The notes beneath the pieces were generated by a model. The model made no database searches. It saw nothing but the letters and a program-made list of their open reading frames with translations, and was not told the origin of the DNA. Below, piece by piece: positions 22,828 through 32,549 of a stretch of DNA of 34,753 nt (the stretch's first letter is position 1; every line of letters starts with the position of its first letter). This stretch comes from Pluralibacter sp. (GTDB taxonomy: Bacteria; Pseudomonadota; Gammaproteobacteria; Enterobacterales; Enterobacteriaceae). The DNA lies in the NCBI RefSeq assembly GCF_019237635.1, contig NZ_JAFAGS010000039.1:1-34753 (forward strand), written 5' to 3'. Position numbers and translations under genes: made by a program.

Positions 22828-24117
22828 ATGAAAGGCACAGTTTTCGCCGTCGCACTCAACCATCAAAGCCAGATTGATGCCTGGCACGAGGCATTTAACG
22901 CCGCGCCCTATAACACGCCGCCGAAAACCGCTGTGTGGTTTATCAAACCGCGCAATACGGTGATCCGCAGCAACGAGCCGATTCCGCATCCGGCGGGTCA
23001 CGAGGTGCAAAGCGGCGCCACGATTGCCCTTATCGTCGGCAAAACGGCCCGTAAGGTCAGCGTGGCCGAGGCACGCCACTACATCGCGGGCTACGCGCTG
23101 GCGAACGAGGTGAGCCTGCCGGAAGAGAGCTTCTACCGCCCGGCAATCAAAGCGAAATGCCGCGATGGCTTTTGTCCGATTGGCGAGAAGGTCAGCCTCA
23201 GCAACGTCGATGCCGTCACCGTGATAACCGAAATCAATGGCCGTGAAGCCGACCACTGGAACACCGCTGACCTCGCGCGCAGCGCCGCCGAGCTGCTGAG
23301 CGCCCTGAGCGAATTCGCCACCCTGAACCCGGGCGACGCCATTCTGCTCGGCACCCCGCAGCACCGCGTGACGCTGCATCCCGGCGATCGCGTACGCGTG
23401 CTGGCGGAAGGCTTTCCAACCCTGGAAAACACAGTTGTCGACGCACGCGACCTCCCCGCGCCGCGCGAGATCCCGGCGCGTCCTCACCCTCACGGCACGC
23501 TGTTCGCCCTGGGGCTGAACTATGCCGACCACGCCAGCGAACTGGACTTCAAACCGCCGGAAGAGCCGCTGGTGTTTATCAAAGCGTCCAACACCTTTAA
23601 CGGCGACCACCAGACCTCGGTGCGCCCAAATAACGTCGGGTACATGCACTACGAGGCGGAGCTGGTGGTGGTCATCGGCAAAACCGCGCGCAACGTCACC
23701 GAAGCCGAGGCCATGGATTACGTGGCCGGGTACACGGTGTGCAACGACTACGCGATTCGCGACTATCTGGAAAACTACTACCGCCCGAACCTGCGGGTGA
23801 AAAGCCGCGACGGACTGACGCCCATCTCGCCTGTCATCGTGCCGAAAGAGGCCATTCCCGATCCGCACAACTTAACCCTGCGCACCTTCGTTAACGGCGA
23901 GCTGCGCCAGCAGGGCACCACCGCTGACCTTATCTTCAGCGTCCCGTACCTGATCGCGTATTTAAGCGAATTTATGACCCTGCAACCGGGCGACATGATT
24001 GCCACCGGGACGCCGAAAGGCCTCTCCGATGTGACGCCAGGCGACGAAGTGGTGGTGGAAGTGGAAGGCGTAGGCCGCCTTGTGAACCGGATTGTCAGTG
24101 AGGAGACAGACAAATGA
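22828..24117 (+). CDS. hpaG: HpaG, bifunctional 2-hydroxyhepta-2,4-diene-1,7-dioate isomerase / OPET decarboxylase
   Basis: This 429-residue protein contains two fumarylacetoacetate-hydrolase-type halves (about 1-205 and 212-429). The enzyme decarboxylates 5-oxopent-3-ene-1,2,5-tricarboxylate and isomerises the product. The C-terminal half keeps the metal-binding Glu pair in YMHYEAELVVVIGK. The aligned position of the N-terminal half reads GHEVQSGATIALIVGK, so the E-x-E ligands are lost there and that half is probably structural or altered in activity. The ATG at 22828 follows GAGGAG. It is the first gene of the meta-cleavage operon, under the HpaR operator, and overlaps hpaE by 4 bases (ATGA). 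Confidence 0.95.
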   Translation: MKGTVFAVALNHQSQIDAWHEAFNAAPYNTPPKTAVWFIKPRNTVIRSNEPIPHPAGHEVQSGATIALIVGKTARKVSVAEARHYIAGYALANEVSLPEESFYRPAIKAKCRDGFCPIGEKVSLSNVDAVTVITEINGREADHWNTADLARSAAELLSALSEFATLNPGDAILLGTPQHRVTLHPGDRVRVLAEGFPTLENTVVDARDLPAPREIPARPHPHGTLFALGLNYADHASELDFKPPEEPLVFIKASNTFNGDHQTSVRPNNVGYMHYEAELVVVIGKTARNVTEAEAMDYVAGYTVCNDYAIRDYLENYYRPNLRVKSRDGLTPISPVIVPKEAIPDPHNLTLRTFVNGELRQQGTTADLIFSVPYLIAYLSEFMTLQPGDMIATGTPKGLSDVTPGDEVVVEVEGVGRLVNRIVSEETDK

Positions 24118-25580
24118 AAAAGATTAACCATTGGATCAACGGCAAAAACGTTGCGGGTAAGGACTATTTCCACACCACCAACCCGGCCACCGGCGAGGTG
24201 CTGGCGGACGTCGCTTCCGGCGGCGAAGCCGAGGTGAATCAGGCGGTGGCGGCAGCGAAAGAGGCCTTCCCGAAATGGGCCAACCTGCCGATGAAAGAGC
24301 GCGCGCGCCTGATGCGTCGTCTGGGCGACCTTATCGATCAAAACGTCCCGGCGATCGCCGCGATGGAAACCGCCGATACCGGCCTGCCTATCCACCAGAC
24401 CAAAAACGTGCTGATCCCGCGCGCCTCGCACAACTTCGAGTTTTTCGCCGAAGTGTGCCAGCAGATGAACGGCAAGACCTACCCGGTCGACGACAAGATG
24501 CTCAACTACACGCTGGTGCAGCCGGTGGGCGTCTGCGCGCTGGTCTCGCCGTGGAACGTGCCGTTCATGACCGCCACCTGGAAGGTCGCGCCGTGCCTGG
24601 CGCTGGGCAACACCGCCGTGCTGAAGATGTCTGAACTCTCGCCGCTGACCGCTGACCGTCTGGGCGAGCTGGCGCTGGAGGCCGGTATTCCGGCGGGCGT
24701 GCTGAACGTGGTGCAGGGTTATGGCGCGACGGCGGGCGACGCGCTGGTGCGCCACCATGACGTGCGCGCCGTGTCGTTCACCGGCGGCACCGCCACCGGG
24801 CGCAACATCATGAAGAATGCCGGACTGAAGAAATACTCGATGGAGCTCGGCGGTAAATCGCCAGTGCTGATTTTTGACGATGCCGATATCGAACGCGCGC
24901 TGGATGCCGCCCTGTTCACTATCTTCTCGATCAACGGCGAGCGCTGCACCGCCGGTTCGCGCATTTTCATTCAGCAGAGCATCTACCCGGAATTCGTCAA
25001 ACGCTTTGCTGAACGCGCCAACCGTCTGCGCGTGGGCGACCCGACCGACCCGAACACCCAGGTCGGCGCGCTGATTAGCCCTCAGCACTGGGAAAAAGTC
25101 TCCGGCTATATCCGCCTGGGTATCGAAGAGGGCGCAACCCTGCTGGCGGGCGGCCCGGACAAACCAGACAGTCTGCCGGCGCACCTGAGAAGCGGCAACT
25201 TCCTGCGCCCAACGGTGCTGGCGGACGTCGACAACCGCATGCGCGTAGCCCAGGAAGAGATCTTCGGGCCGGTCGCCTGTCTGCTACCGTTTAAAGATGA
25301 AGCCGAAGGGCTGCGCCTGGCCAACGACGTGGAATACGGCCTCGCCTCCTATATCTGGACGCAGGACGTCAGCAAAGTGCTGCGCCTGGCGCGCGGTATC
25401 GAAGCGGGCATGGTGTTTGTGAATACGCAGAACGTCCGTGACCTGCGCCAACCGTTCGGCGGCGTGAAGGCTTCCGGCACCGGTCGCGAAGGCGGGGAGT
25501 ACAGCTTTGACGTCTTCGCGGAAATGAAGAACGTCTGCATTTCCATGGGCGACCATCCGATTCCAAAATGGGGAGTCTGA
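24114..25580 (+). CDS. hpaE: HpaE, 5-carboxymethyl-2-hydroxymuconate semialdehyde dehydrogenase
   Basis: This 488-residue NAD-dependent aldehyde dehydrogenase oxidises the ring-cleavage semialdehyde to 5-carboxymethyl-2-hydroxymuconate. Visible sites are VSPWNVPFMTATWK near residue 145, FTGGTATGRNIM near 222, the general base E244 in MELGGKSP and nucleophile C278 in INGERCTAGSR. The length equals the E. coli enzyme. It is second in the hpa operon, its ATG overlapping the hpaG stop and its stop 1 base before hpaD, consistent with tight translational coupling. Confidence 0.96.
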   Translation: MKKINHWINGKNVAGKDYFHTTNPATGEVLADVASGGEAEVNQAVAAAKEAFPKWANLPMKERARLMRRLGDLIDQNVPAIAAMETADTGLPIHQTKNVLIPRASHNFEFFAEVCQQMNGKTYPVDDKMLNYTLVQPVGVCALVSPWNVPFMTATWKVAPCLALGNTAVLKMSELSPLTADRLGELALEAGIPAGVLNVVQGYGATAGDALVRHHDVRAVSFTGGTATGRNIMKNAGLKKYSMELGGKSPVLIFDDADIERALDAALFTIFSINGERCTAGSRIFIQQSIYPEFVKRFAERANRLRVGDPTDPNTQVGALISPQHWEKVSGYIRLGIEEGATLLAGGPDKPDSLPAHLRSGNFLRPTVLADVDNRMRVAQEEIFGPVACLLPFKDEAEGLRLANDVEYGLASYIWTQDVSKVLRLARGIEAGMVFVNTQNVRDLRQPFGGVKASGTGREGGEYSFDVFAEMKNVCISMGDHPIPKWGV

Positions 25581-25581
25581 T

Positions 25582-26433
25582 ATGGGCAAGTTAGCATTAG
25601 CGGCAAAAATCACGCACGTACCGTCGATGTATCTCTCTGAACTGCCGGGGAAAAACCACGGCTGTCGTCAGGCCGCCATCGACGGGCACAAAGAGATTGG
25701 TCAGCGTTGTCGCGACATGGGCGTTGATACCATTATCGTTTTCGATACCCACTGGCTGGTGAACAGCGCCTACCACATCAACTGCGCCGACCATTTTTCC
25801 GGGGTCTATACCAGCAACGAGCTGCCGCATTTTATTCGCGACATGACCTACGACTACGACGGCAACCCGGCGCTCGGCCAGCTGATTGCCGACGAAGCGG
25901 TCAAGCTCGGCGTGCGCGCGAAAGCGCACAACATCCCGAGCCTGAAGCTGGAGTACGGCACGCTGGTGCCAATGCGCTACATGAACAGCGACAAGCGCTT
26001 CAAAGTGGTATCGATTTCCGCCTTCTGTACCGTTCACGATTTTGCCGACAGCCGCAGGCTCGGCGAAGCCATCGTCAAAGCGATTGCGCAGTACGACGGT
26101 ACGGTAGCGGTCCTCGCCAGCGGTTCGCTGTCGCACCGTTTTATCGACGATCAGCGCGCGGAAGAAGGCATGAACAGCTACACCCGCGAGTTCGACCACC
26201 AGATGGACGAGCGCGTGGTGAAGCTGTGGCGCGAAGGGAAGTTTAAAGAGTTCTGCCACATGCTGCCGGAGTATGCCGACTACTGCTATGGCGAAGGCAA
26301 CATGCACGACACCGTCATGCTGCTCGGTATGCTCGGCTGGGACAAGTACGACGGCAAGGTGGAGTTCATCACCGACCTGTTCGCCAGCTCCGGCACCGGG
26401 CAGGTCAACGCCGTGTTCCCACTGCCCGCATAA
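25582..26433 (+). CDS. hpaD: HpaD, homoprotocatechuate 2,3-dioxygenase
   Basis: This 283-residue class III (LigB-type) extradiol dioxygenase opens the ring of 3,4-dihydroxyphenylacetate with O2. It is the LigB-fold enzyme used by enterobacteria, not the vicinal-oxygen-chelate form of Brevibacterium. Landmarks are GKNHGCRQAAIDGHKEIGQRC near 29, TIIVFDTHWLVNSAYHINC near 57 with metal-ligand histidines, and LASGSLSHRF near 176. The ATG at 25582 begins right after the hpaE stop codon, with GGGGAG as ribosome site inside hpaE. Confidence 0.95.
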   Translation: MGKLALAAKITHVPSMYLSELPGKNHGCRQAAIDGHKEIGQRCRDMGVDTIIVFDTHWLVNSAYHINCADHFSGVYTSNELPHFIRDMTYDYDGNPALGQLIADEAVKLGVRAKAHNIPSLKLEYGTLVPMRYMNSDKRFKVVSISAFCTVHDFADSRRLGEAIVKAIAQYDGTVAVLASGSLSHRFIDDQRAEEGMNSYTREFDHQMDERVVKLWREGKFKEFCHMLPEYADYCYGEGNMHDTVMLLGMLGWDKYDGKVEFITDLFASSGTGQVNAVFPLPA

Positions 26434-26442
26434 GGATGCCCC

Positions 26443-26823
26443 ATGCCGCATTTTATCGCTGAATGTACCGACAATATCCGTGAACAGGCCGATCTCCCGG
26501 GCCTGTTCGCCAAAGTCAACGACGCGCTCGCCGCGACCGGAATCTTCCCCATCGGCGGCATCCGCAGCCGCGCCCACTGGCTCGATACCTGGCAGATGGC
26601 CGACGGCAAGCACGATTACGCCTTCGTTCATATGACGCTGAAAATCGGCAGCGGCCGCAGTCTGGAAAGCCGCCAGGAAGTAGGCGAAATGCTGTTCGCG
26701 CTGATTAAAGCCCATTTCGCCGCGCTGATGGAGAGCCGCTATCTGGCGCTGTCGTTTGAGCTCGACGAGCTGCATCCGACGCTCAATTACAAACAAAATA
26801 ACGTCCACGCGCTGTTTCGTTGA
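26443..26823 (+). CDS. hpaF: HpaF, 5-carboxymethyl-2-hydroxymuconate delta-isomerase
   Basis: This 126-residue tautomerase-superfamily enzyme (CHMI) isomerises 5-carboxymethyl-2-hydroxymuconate. Its catalytic base is the N-terminal proline exposed after Met removal, and the sequence starts Met-Pro-His as required. Further landmarks are GGIRSRAH and [15 protein letters not shown]. It forms a trimer in E. coli. Its start follows AAGGA 9 bases after hpaD. Confidence 0.95.
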   Translation: MPHFIAECTDNIREQADLPGLFAKVNDALAATGIFPIGGIRSRAHWLDTWQMADGKHDYAFVHMTLKIGSGRSLESRQEVGEMLFALIKAHFAALMESRYLALSFELDELHPTLNYKQNNVHALFR

Positions 26824-26831
26824 GGTTAACC

Positions 26832-27635
26832 ATGCTTGATAAACATACTCAGAACCTGATTGCGCAGCGCCTGCACCAGGCAGAGCAAACGCGCGAACAG
26901 ATCCGCCAGATCTCGCTGGACTACCCGACGATAACCCTCGACGACGCCTACGCCATTCAGCGTGAATGGGTAAGCCTGAAAATCGCTGAAGGCCGGGTGC
27001 TGAAGGGGCATAAAATCGGCCTCACCTCAAAAGCGATGCAGGCCAGCTCGCAGATTAGCGAGCCGGACTACGGCGCGCTGCTCGACGACATGTTTTTCCA
27101 CGATGGTAGCGATATACCGACCGATCGCTTTATCGTTCCGCGCATTGAAGTGGAGCTGGCTTTCGTGCTGGCAAAACCGCTGCGCGGCCCGAACTGCACG
27201 CTGTTCGACGTCTACAACGCCACGGATTACGTCATCCCGGCGCTGGAACTTATCGACGCCCGCTGCCACAACATCGACCCGGACACCCAGCGCCCGCGCA
27301 AAGTGTTCGACACCATTTCCGATAACGCCGCCAACGCGGGGGTGATCCTCGGCGGTCGTCCGATCAAGCCCGACGAGCTGGATCTGCGCTGGATCTCCGC
27401 CCTGCTCTATCGCAACGGCGTGATTGAAGAGACCGGCGTGGCCGCTGGCGTACTCAACCACCCGGCCAACGGCGTGGCGTGGCTGGCTAACAAGCTGGCG
27501 CCGTACGACGTGCAGTTGGAACCGGGGCAGATAATCCTCGGCGGATCGTTCACCCGCCCGGTGCCAGCGCGTAAAGGCGACACCTTCCATGTCGATTACG
27601 GCAACATGGGCGCCATCAGCTGCCGTTTTGTATAA
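26832..27635 (+). CDS. hpaH: HpaH, 2-oxohept-4-ene-1,7-dioate hydratase
   Basis: This 267-residue hydratase (MhpD/HpcG family, FAH-like fold) adds water to 2-oxohept-4-ene-1,7-dioate, giving the substrate of the HpaI aldolase. Seen are [13 protein letters not shown] near 60, the acidic metal ligands in [17 protein letters not shown] near 106 and [12 protein letters not shown] near 140. The ATG at 26832 follows GAGGTT; four upstream codons in the same frame begin with a TTG that overlaps the hpaF stop and is unlikely to be used. The length equals the E. coli protein. Confidence 0.95.
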   Translation: MLDKHTQNLIAQRLHQAEQTREQIRQISLDYPTITLDDAYAIQREWVSLKIAEGRVLKGHKIGLTSKAMQASSQISEPDYGALLDDMFFHDGSDIPTDRFIVPRIEVELAFVLAKPLRGPNCTLFDVYNATDYVIPALELIDARCHNIDPDTQRPRKVFDTISDNAANAGVILGGRPIKPDELDLRWISALLYRNGVIEETGVAAGVLNHPANGVAWLANKLAPYDVQLEPGQIILGGSFTRPVPARKGDTFHVDYGNMGAISCRFV

Positions 27636-27645
27636 GGAGAGCACG

Positions 27646-28440
27646 ATGCACAACGCGTTTAAAGACGCCCTGCGCGCCGGAAAACCGCAGATTGGCCTGT
27701 GGCTTGGGCTTGCCAGCAGCTACAGCGCGGAGCTGCTGGCGGGCGCTGGCTTCGACTGGCTGCTGATCGACGGCGAACATGCGCCAAACAACGTCCAGAC
27801 CGTGCTGACCCAGCTGCAGGCCATCGCGCCCTACGCCAGCCAGCCGGTGGTGCGACCGTCATGGAACGACCCGGTGCAGATTAAACAGCTGCTGGACGTC
27901 GGCGCGCAAACGCTGCTGGTGCCGATGGTGCAAAACGCCGAAGAGGCCCGACTGGCGGTGAAAGCGACCCGCTACCCGCCGCAGGGCATCCGCGGCGTCG
28001 GCAGCGCGCTGGCTCGCGCGTCGCGCTGGAACCGCATTCCGAACTATCTCCATGAGGCCAACGACGCCATGTGCGTGCTGGTGCAAATCGAGACTCGCGA
28101 GGCGTTGAAAAACCTGCCGCAGATCCTTGAGGTCGAGGGCATCGACGGCGTGTTTATCGGCCCGGCGGATCTTAGCGCAGACATGGGCTTCGCCGGTAAT
28201 CCGCAGCACCCTGAAGTCCAGGCCGCTATTGAAGATGCCATCGCGCAGATCCGCAACGCCGGTAAAGCGCCGGGCATTTTGATGGCCAACGAGACGCTGG
28301 CCAAACGTTATCTCGAACTCGGCGCGCTGTTTGTCGCCGTCGGTGTGGACACAACCCTGCTGGCGCGCGCCGCAGAGGCGTTAGCCGAACGTTTTAGCGC
28401 AGGCGCCAACGCCAAACCCGCAGAGCCTGGCGTGTACTAA
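27646..28440 (+). CDS. hpaI: HpaI, 4-hydroxy-2-oxo-heptane-1,7-dioate aldolase
   Basis: This 264-residue class II, metal-dependent pyruvate aldolase splits the heptanedioate into pyruvate and succinic semialdehyde. The residues known from the E. coli structure are all present: D42, E44 and H45 in [10 protein letters not shown]70 in VVRPSW, E149 in VQIET and D175 in [10 protein letters not shown]. The ATG at 27646 has AAGGAG upstream; the frame is open further upstream into hpaH but without a start signal. It is followed by a 57-base gap before hpaX. Confidence 0.96.
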   Translation: MHNAFKDALRAGKPQIGLWLGLASSYSAELLAGAGFDWLLIDGEHAPNNVQTVLTQLQAIAPYASQPVVRPSWNDPVQIKQLLDVGAQTLLVPMVQNAEEARLAVKATRYPPQGIRGVGSALARASRWNRIPNYLHEANDAMCVLVQIETREALKNLPQILEVEGIDGVFIGPADLSADMGFAGNPQHPEVQAAIEDAIAQIRNAGKAPGILMANETLAKRYLELGALFVAVGVDTTLLARAAEALAERFSAGANAKPAEPGVY

Positions 28441-28497
28441 CGCCGGGCAACAACAGCCGTCTCACCCTACAAAAATTCCCATCAGAGGAAAAAGACA

Positions 28498-29874
28498 ATG
28501 AGCGACACATCATCTGCACTGCCAGACCGGCGCGACCCCGCGAATCAGCATAAACAGCTGACGGCGCGGCAGCAGTCGGTTATCAACAAGCTGTTCCGCC
28601 GTTTGATCGTGTTTTTGTTCGTGCTGTTTATTTTTTCGTTTCTCGATCGCATCAATATCGGCTTCGCCGGGCTGACCATGGGCCAGGATCTGGGGCTGAA
28701 CGCCACCATGTTTGGCCTGGCCACCACGCTGTTTTATGCGACCTACGTGATTTTCGGCATTCCCAGCAACATCATGCTCAGCATCGTCGGCGCGCGGCGC
28801 TGGATTGCGACTATCATGGTGCTGTGGGGCATCGCCTCCACCGCCACCATGTTCGCGACCGGCCCTCACAGCCTGTACGTGCTGCGTATGCTGGTGGGGA
28901 TCACCGAAGCCGGTTTTCTGCCCGGCATTCTGCTCTATTTAACCTACTGGTTCCCGGCCTTTTTCCGCGCCCGCGCCAACGCGCTGTTTATGATCGCCAT
29001 GCCGGTCACCACCGCGCTCGGTTCAATAGTCTCCGGCTATATTCTGTCGCTCGACGGCATCATGAACCTGCGCGGCTGGCAGTGGCTGTTCCTGTTGGAA
29101 GGGTTCCCTTCCGTGTTGCTGGGCGTGATGGTCTGGTTTTATCTCGACGATAAACCCGCCAACGCCAGATGGCTGACGCAAGACGATAAACAGTGCCTGC
29201 AGGAGATGATGGATAACGACCGGCTGTCGCTGGTACAACCGGAAGGGGCCATCAGCCACCACGCCATGCAGCAGCGCAGCCTGTGGCGCGAGGTGTTTAC
29301 GCCCATCGTGTTGATGTATACGCTGGCCTACTTCTGCCTGACCAACACGCTCAGCGCGATCAGCATCTGGACGCCGCAGATCCTCAAAAGCTTCAACGAG
29401 GGCAGCAGCAACATCACCATCGGCCTGCTGGCGGCAATCCCGCAGATCTGCACCATACTCGGGATGATCTACTGGAGCCGTCATTCCGATAAATACCAGG
29501 AGCGTAAGCACCATACCGCGCTGCCCTATCTGTTCGCCGCGGCGGGCTGGTTGCTGGCATCCGCCACCGATCACAGCCTGATCCAGCTGTTGGGAATTAT
29601 CATGGCCTCAACCGGTTCGTTTAGCGCGATGGCGATTTTCTGGACCACGCCGGATCAGTCCATCAGCCTGCGGGCGCGGGCGATCGGCATTGCGACGATC
29701 AACGCCACCGGCAACATAGGTTCCGCGCTAAGCCCGTTTATGATCGGCTGGCTGAAAGACATGACCGGCAGCTTTAACAGCGGCCTGTGGTTTGTCGCCG
29801 CGCTGCTGGTGGTCGGCGCAGTGATTATCTGGATAATCCCGATGAAGGCCTCGCGCCCCCGCGCCACGCCGTAA
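28498..29874 (+). CDS. hpaX: HpaX, MFS permease for 4-hydroxyphenylacetate
   Basis: This 458-residue inner-membrane protein of the anion:cation symporter branch of the MFS (12 hydrophobic segments) imports 4-hydroxyphenylacetate. It starts with a ~30-residue polar tail, then FLFVLFIFSFLDRINIGFAGLTM, the family's first membrane segment with the conserved DR. The ATG at 28498 has GAGGAAAAAG upstream. It lies between hpaI and hpaA, the same place as in E. coli W and Salmonella. Confidence 0.94.
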   Translation: MSDTSSALPDRRDPANQHKQLTARQQSVINKLFRRLIVFLFVLFIFSFLDRINIGFAGLTMGQDLGLNATMFGLATTLFYATYVIFGIPSNIMLSIVGARRWIATIMVLWGIASTATMFATGPHSLYVLRMLVGITEAGFLPGILLYLTYWFPAFFRARANALFMIAMPVTTALGSIVSGYILSLDGIMNLRGWQWLFLLEGFPSVLLGVMVWFYLDDKPANARWLTQDDKQCLQEMMDNDRLSLVQPEGAISHHAMQQRSLWREVFTPIVLMYTLAYFCLTNTLSAISIWTPQILKSFNEGSSNITIGLLAAIPQICTILGMIYWSRHSDKYQERKHHTALPYLFAAAGWLLASATDHSLIQLLGIIMASTGSFSAMAIFWTTPDQSISLRARAIGIATINATGNIGSALSPFMIGWLKDMTGSFNSGLWFVAALLVVGAVIIWIIPMKASRPRATP

Positions 29875-29888
29875 CATAAGGAGTCGCC

Positions 29889-30779
29889 ATGTGCCAGAGT
29901 CCGATTGCCAACATCGACATCAGCAAAGAGTACGATGAAAGCCTGGGTTCCGAAGACGTGCATTATCAGTCCTTTGCGCGCATGGCGGCGTTTTTTGGCC
30001 GCGACATGCAGGCGCACCGTCACGACCAGTTTTTTCAGATGCACTTTCTCGATACCGGGCAAATCGAGCTGCAGCTCGACGACCATCGCTACTCGGTGCA
30101 GGCGCCGCTGTTCGTGCTCACGCCGCCGTCGGTGCCGCACGCGTTTATTACCGAGTCGGACAGCGACGGCCACGTGCTGACGGTACGTGAAAACCTCATC
30201 TGGCCGCTGCTGGAGGTGCTCTACCCCGGCACGCGGGAGACCTTCGGCCTGCCGGGCATTTGCCTCTCCATGGCCGATAAACCCGACGAACTGACGGCGC
30301 TTGCCCACTACTGGCGGCTTATCGAACGGGAGTCTACCGAACAGTTGCCGGGCCGCGAGCACACGCTGGTGCTGCTGGCCCAGGCGGTGTTCACCCTGCT
30401 GCTGCGCAACACCACCCTCGATGACCACGCCGCCAGCGGTATGCGCGGCGAACTAAAACTGTTCCAGCGTTTTACCCAGACTATCGACAGTCACTACCAC
30501 CAGCACTGGACCGTTCCCGACTACGCCCACGCGCTGCACCTGACGGAATCGCGGTTGACCGACATCTGCCGCCGTTTTGCCAACCGCCCGCCGAAACGGC
30601 TGATTTTCGACCGGCAGATGCGCGAAGCCAAACGGCTGCTGCTGTTTTCCGACAGCGCGGTCAGCGACATCGCCTGGCAACTGGGGTTTAAAGACCCGGC
30701 CTATTTCGCCCGTTTTTTTAACCGCCTGGTGGGCTGCTCGCCCAGCGCATACCGCGCGCAAAAAGTACCGGTATCGTGA
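29889..30779 (+). CDS. hpaA: HpaA, AraC/XylS-family activator of hpaBC
   Basis: This is a 296-residue regulator. The N-terminal cupin sensor holds RDMQAHRHDQFFQMHFLDTGQIELQLDD (about residues 38-65), and the C-terminal ~100 residues form the AraC double helix-turn-helix, ending SAVSDIAWQLGFKDPAYFARFFNRLVGCSPSAYR. In E. coli W HpaA activates the hpaBC promoter in response to 4-hydroxyphenylacetate and phenylacetates. It is 14 bases after hpaX with AAGGAG upstream, and directly precedes the 188-base hpaBC promoter region. Confidence 0.95.
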   Translation: MCQSPIANIDISKEYDESLGSEDVHYQSFARMAAFFGRDMQAHRHDQFFQMHFLDTGQIELQLDDHRYSVQAPLFVLTPPSVPHAFITESDSDGHVLTVRENLIWPLLEVLYPGTRETFGLPGICLSMADKPDELTALAHYWRLIERESTEQLPGREHTLVLLAQAVFTLLLRNTTLDDHAASGMRGELKLFQRFTQTIDSHYHQHWTVPDYAHALHLTESRLTDICRRFANRPPKRLIFDRQMREAKRLLLFSDSAVSDIAWQLGFKDPAYFARFFNRLVGCSPSAYRAQKVPVS

Positions 30780-30967
30780 TTTCCCGGGCGGCACCGCGCC
30801 GCCCGCCAAAAAGCCGCAGAGATCACAAAACCTGACCCCGTCCGAAAAGTACCCGCCGTTGTCCCAATCGTCCCTTCACGTAGCGCCCCTCTCACGCTTC
30901 AATTAAACAACAAAAACAAAACATAAATTTAACAAATAACATTCCGAATACGAGTGAAGAGGTGAAC
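30780..30967 (+). promoter_or_regulatory. hpaBC promoter region
   Basis: The first part holds an 8-bp GC hairpin (30785-30792 with 30798-30805) followed by CCAAAAAG, not a T run. The second part, from about 30895, is an A-rich, G-poor stretch (AATTAAACAACAAAAACAA onward) leading to the GAAGAGGTG ribosome site of hpaB. HpaA, CRP and IHF are known to act on the E. coli W counterpart; I cannot place their sites with confidence. Confidence 0.5.
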
Positions 30968-32530
30968 ATGAAACCTGAAGATTTCCGTGCTGACGCAAAG
31001 CGTCCGTTAACCGGCGAAGAGTACCTGAAAAGCCTGCAGGATAGCCGCGAGATTTATATCTACGGCGAGCGCGTCAAAGACGTCACCACCCACCCGGCAT
31101 TTCGCAATGCGGCGGCCTCAGTGGCGCAGATGTATGACGCGCTGCACAAACCGGAACTGCAGGACACGCTGTGCTGGAACACCGATACCGGCAACGGCGG
31201 CTACACCCACAAATTCTTCCGCGTGGCAAAAAGCGCCGATGACCTGCGCCAGCAGCGCGACGCCATCGCCGAATGGTCGCGCCTGAGCTACGGCTGGATG
31301 GGCCGTACGCCGGACTACAAAGCCGCCTTCGGCTGCGCGCTGGGCGCCAACCCGGCCTTCTACGGCCAGTTCGAGCAAAACGCCCGCAACTGGTACACCC
31401 GTATTCAGGAAGCCGGCCTGTACTTCAACCATGCTATCGTCAACCCGCCTATCGACCGCCATAAGCCAGCGGACGAAGTGAAAGACGTCTATATCAAGCT
31501 GGAAAAAGAGACGGATGCCGGGATCGTCGTCAGCGGCGCAAAAGTGGTCGCCACCAACTCGGCGCTGACCCACTACAACATGATTGGCTTCGGCTCCGCC
31601 CAGGTGATGGGGGAAAACCCGGACTTCGCGCTGATGTTCGTCGCGCCGATGGACGCCGAGGGCGTGAAGCTTATCTCCCGCGCCTCCTACGAGATGGTGG
31701 CCGGGGCGACCGGATCGCCGTACGACTACCCGCTCTCCAGCCGTTTCGATGAAAACGATGCGATCCTGGTCATGGATAACGTGCTGATCCCGTGGGAAAA
31801 CGTGCTGATCTACCGCGATTTCGACCGCTGCCGTCGCTGGACCATGGAAGGCGGATTCGCCCGCATGTACCCGCTACAGGCCTGCGTACGCCTGGCGGTG
31901 AAACTCGACTTCATCACCGCGCTGCTGAAGCGCTCGCTGGAATGTACCGGCACCCTGGAGTTCCGCGGCGTGCAGGCGGATCTCGGCGAAGTGGTGGCCT
32001 GGCGCAACATGTTCTGGGCGCTGAGCGACTCCATGTGCTCTGAAGCAACCCCATGGGTCAACGGCGCGTGGCTGCCGGATCACGCCGCGTTGCAGACCTA
32101 CCGCGTGATGGCGCCGATGGCCTACGCGAAGATCAAAAATATTATTGAGCGCAACGTCACCAGCGGGCTTATCTACCTGCCGTCCAGCGCCCGCGATCTG
32201 AACAATCCGCAGATCAACGAATACCTGGCGAAATACGTCCGCGGCTCCAACGGCATGGATCACGTCGAGCGCATCAAGATCCTGAAACTGATGTGGGATG
32301 CCATCGGCAGCGAGTTCGGCGGCCGCCACGAGCTGTACGAAATCAACTACTCCGGCAGCCAGGACGAAATTCGCCTGCAGTGCCTGCGCCAGGCGCAGAG
32401 CTCCGGCAACATGGACAAAATGATGACGATGGTCGACCGCTGCCTGTCTGAGTACGACCAGCACGGCTGGACGGTGCCGCACCTGCACAACAATGCGGAT
32501 ATCAATCTGTTGGATAAGCTGCTGAAGTAA
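30968..32530 (+). CDS. hpaB: HpaB, 4-hydroxyphenylacetate 3-monooxygenase, oxygenase component
   Basis: This 520-residue FADH2-dependent monooxygenase hydroxylates 4-hydroxyphenylacetate to 3,4-dihydroxyphenylacetate. It is nearly identical to E. coli HpaB from MKPEDFRADAKRPLTGEEY to the C-terminal INLLDKLLK and has the same length. Landmarks are TGNGGYTHKFFRVAKSADD, YGWMGRTPDYKAAF, the substrate/flavin loop MVAGATGSPYDYPLSSRFDEND and the C-terminal GRHELYEINYSG. The ATG at 30968 matches the E. coli start and has GAAGAGG upstream; a GTG two codons earlier is possible but less likely. It is paired with the flavin reductase HpaC. Confidence 0.97.
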   Translation: MKPEDFRADAKRPLTGEEYLKSLQDSREIYIYGERVKDVTTHPAFRNAAASVAQMYDALHKPELQDTLCWNTDTGNGGYTHKFFRVAKSADDLRQQRDAIAEWSRLSYGWMGRTPDYKAAFGCALGANPAFYGQFEQNARNWYTRIQEAGLYFNHAIVNPPIDRHKPADEVKDVYIKLEKETDAGIVVSGAKVVATNSALTHYNMIGFGSAQVMGENPDFALMFVAPMDAEGVKLISRASYEMVAGATGSPYDYPLSSRFDENDAILVMDNVLIPWENVLIYRDFDRCRRWTMEGGFARMYPLQACVRLAVKLDFITALLKRSLECTGTLEFRGVQADLGEVVAWRNMFWALSDSMCSEATPWVNGAWLPDHAALQTYRVMAPMAYAKIKNIIERNVTSGLIYLPSSARDLNNPQINEYLAKYVRGSNGMDHVERIKILKLMWDAIGSEFGGRHELYEINYSGSQDEIRLQCLRQAQSSGNMDKMMTMVDRCLSEYDQHGWTVPHLHNNADINLLDKLLK

Positions 32531-32549
32531 CCAGCGGCAGGAGGTTTAC

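Noticed and set aside
23778-25184. 468-codon minus-strand open frame opposite hpaG/hpaE, and similar long ones at 22783-23868, 25597-26808 and 18526-19317
   Set aside because: They lie antisense to well-recognised enzymes in high-GC DNA, where stop-free antisense frames are expected; their translations show no family motifs and are His/Arg/Gln-rich shadows.
30785-30805. Intrinsic terminator after hpaA
   Set aside because: The stem is good but is followed by an A run, not T, on the plus strand; kept only as a hairpin in the hpaBC promoter region.
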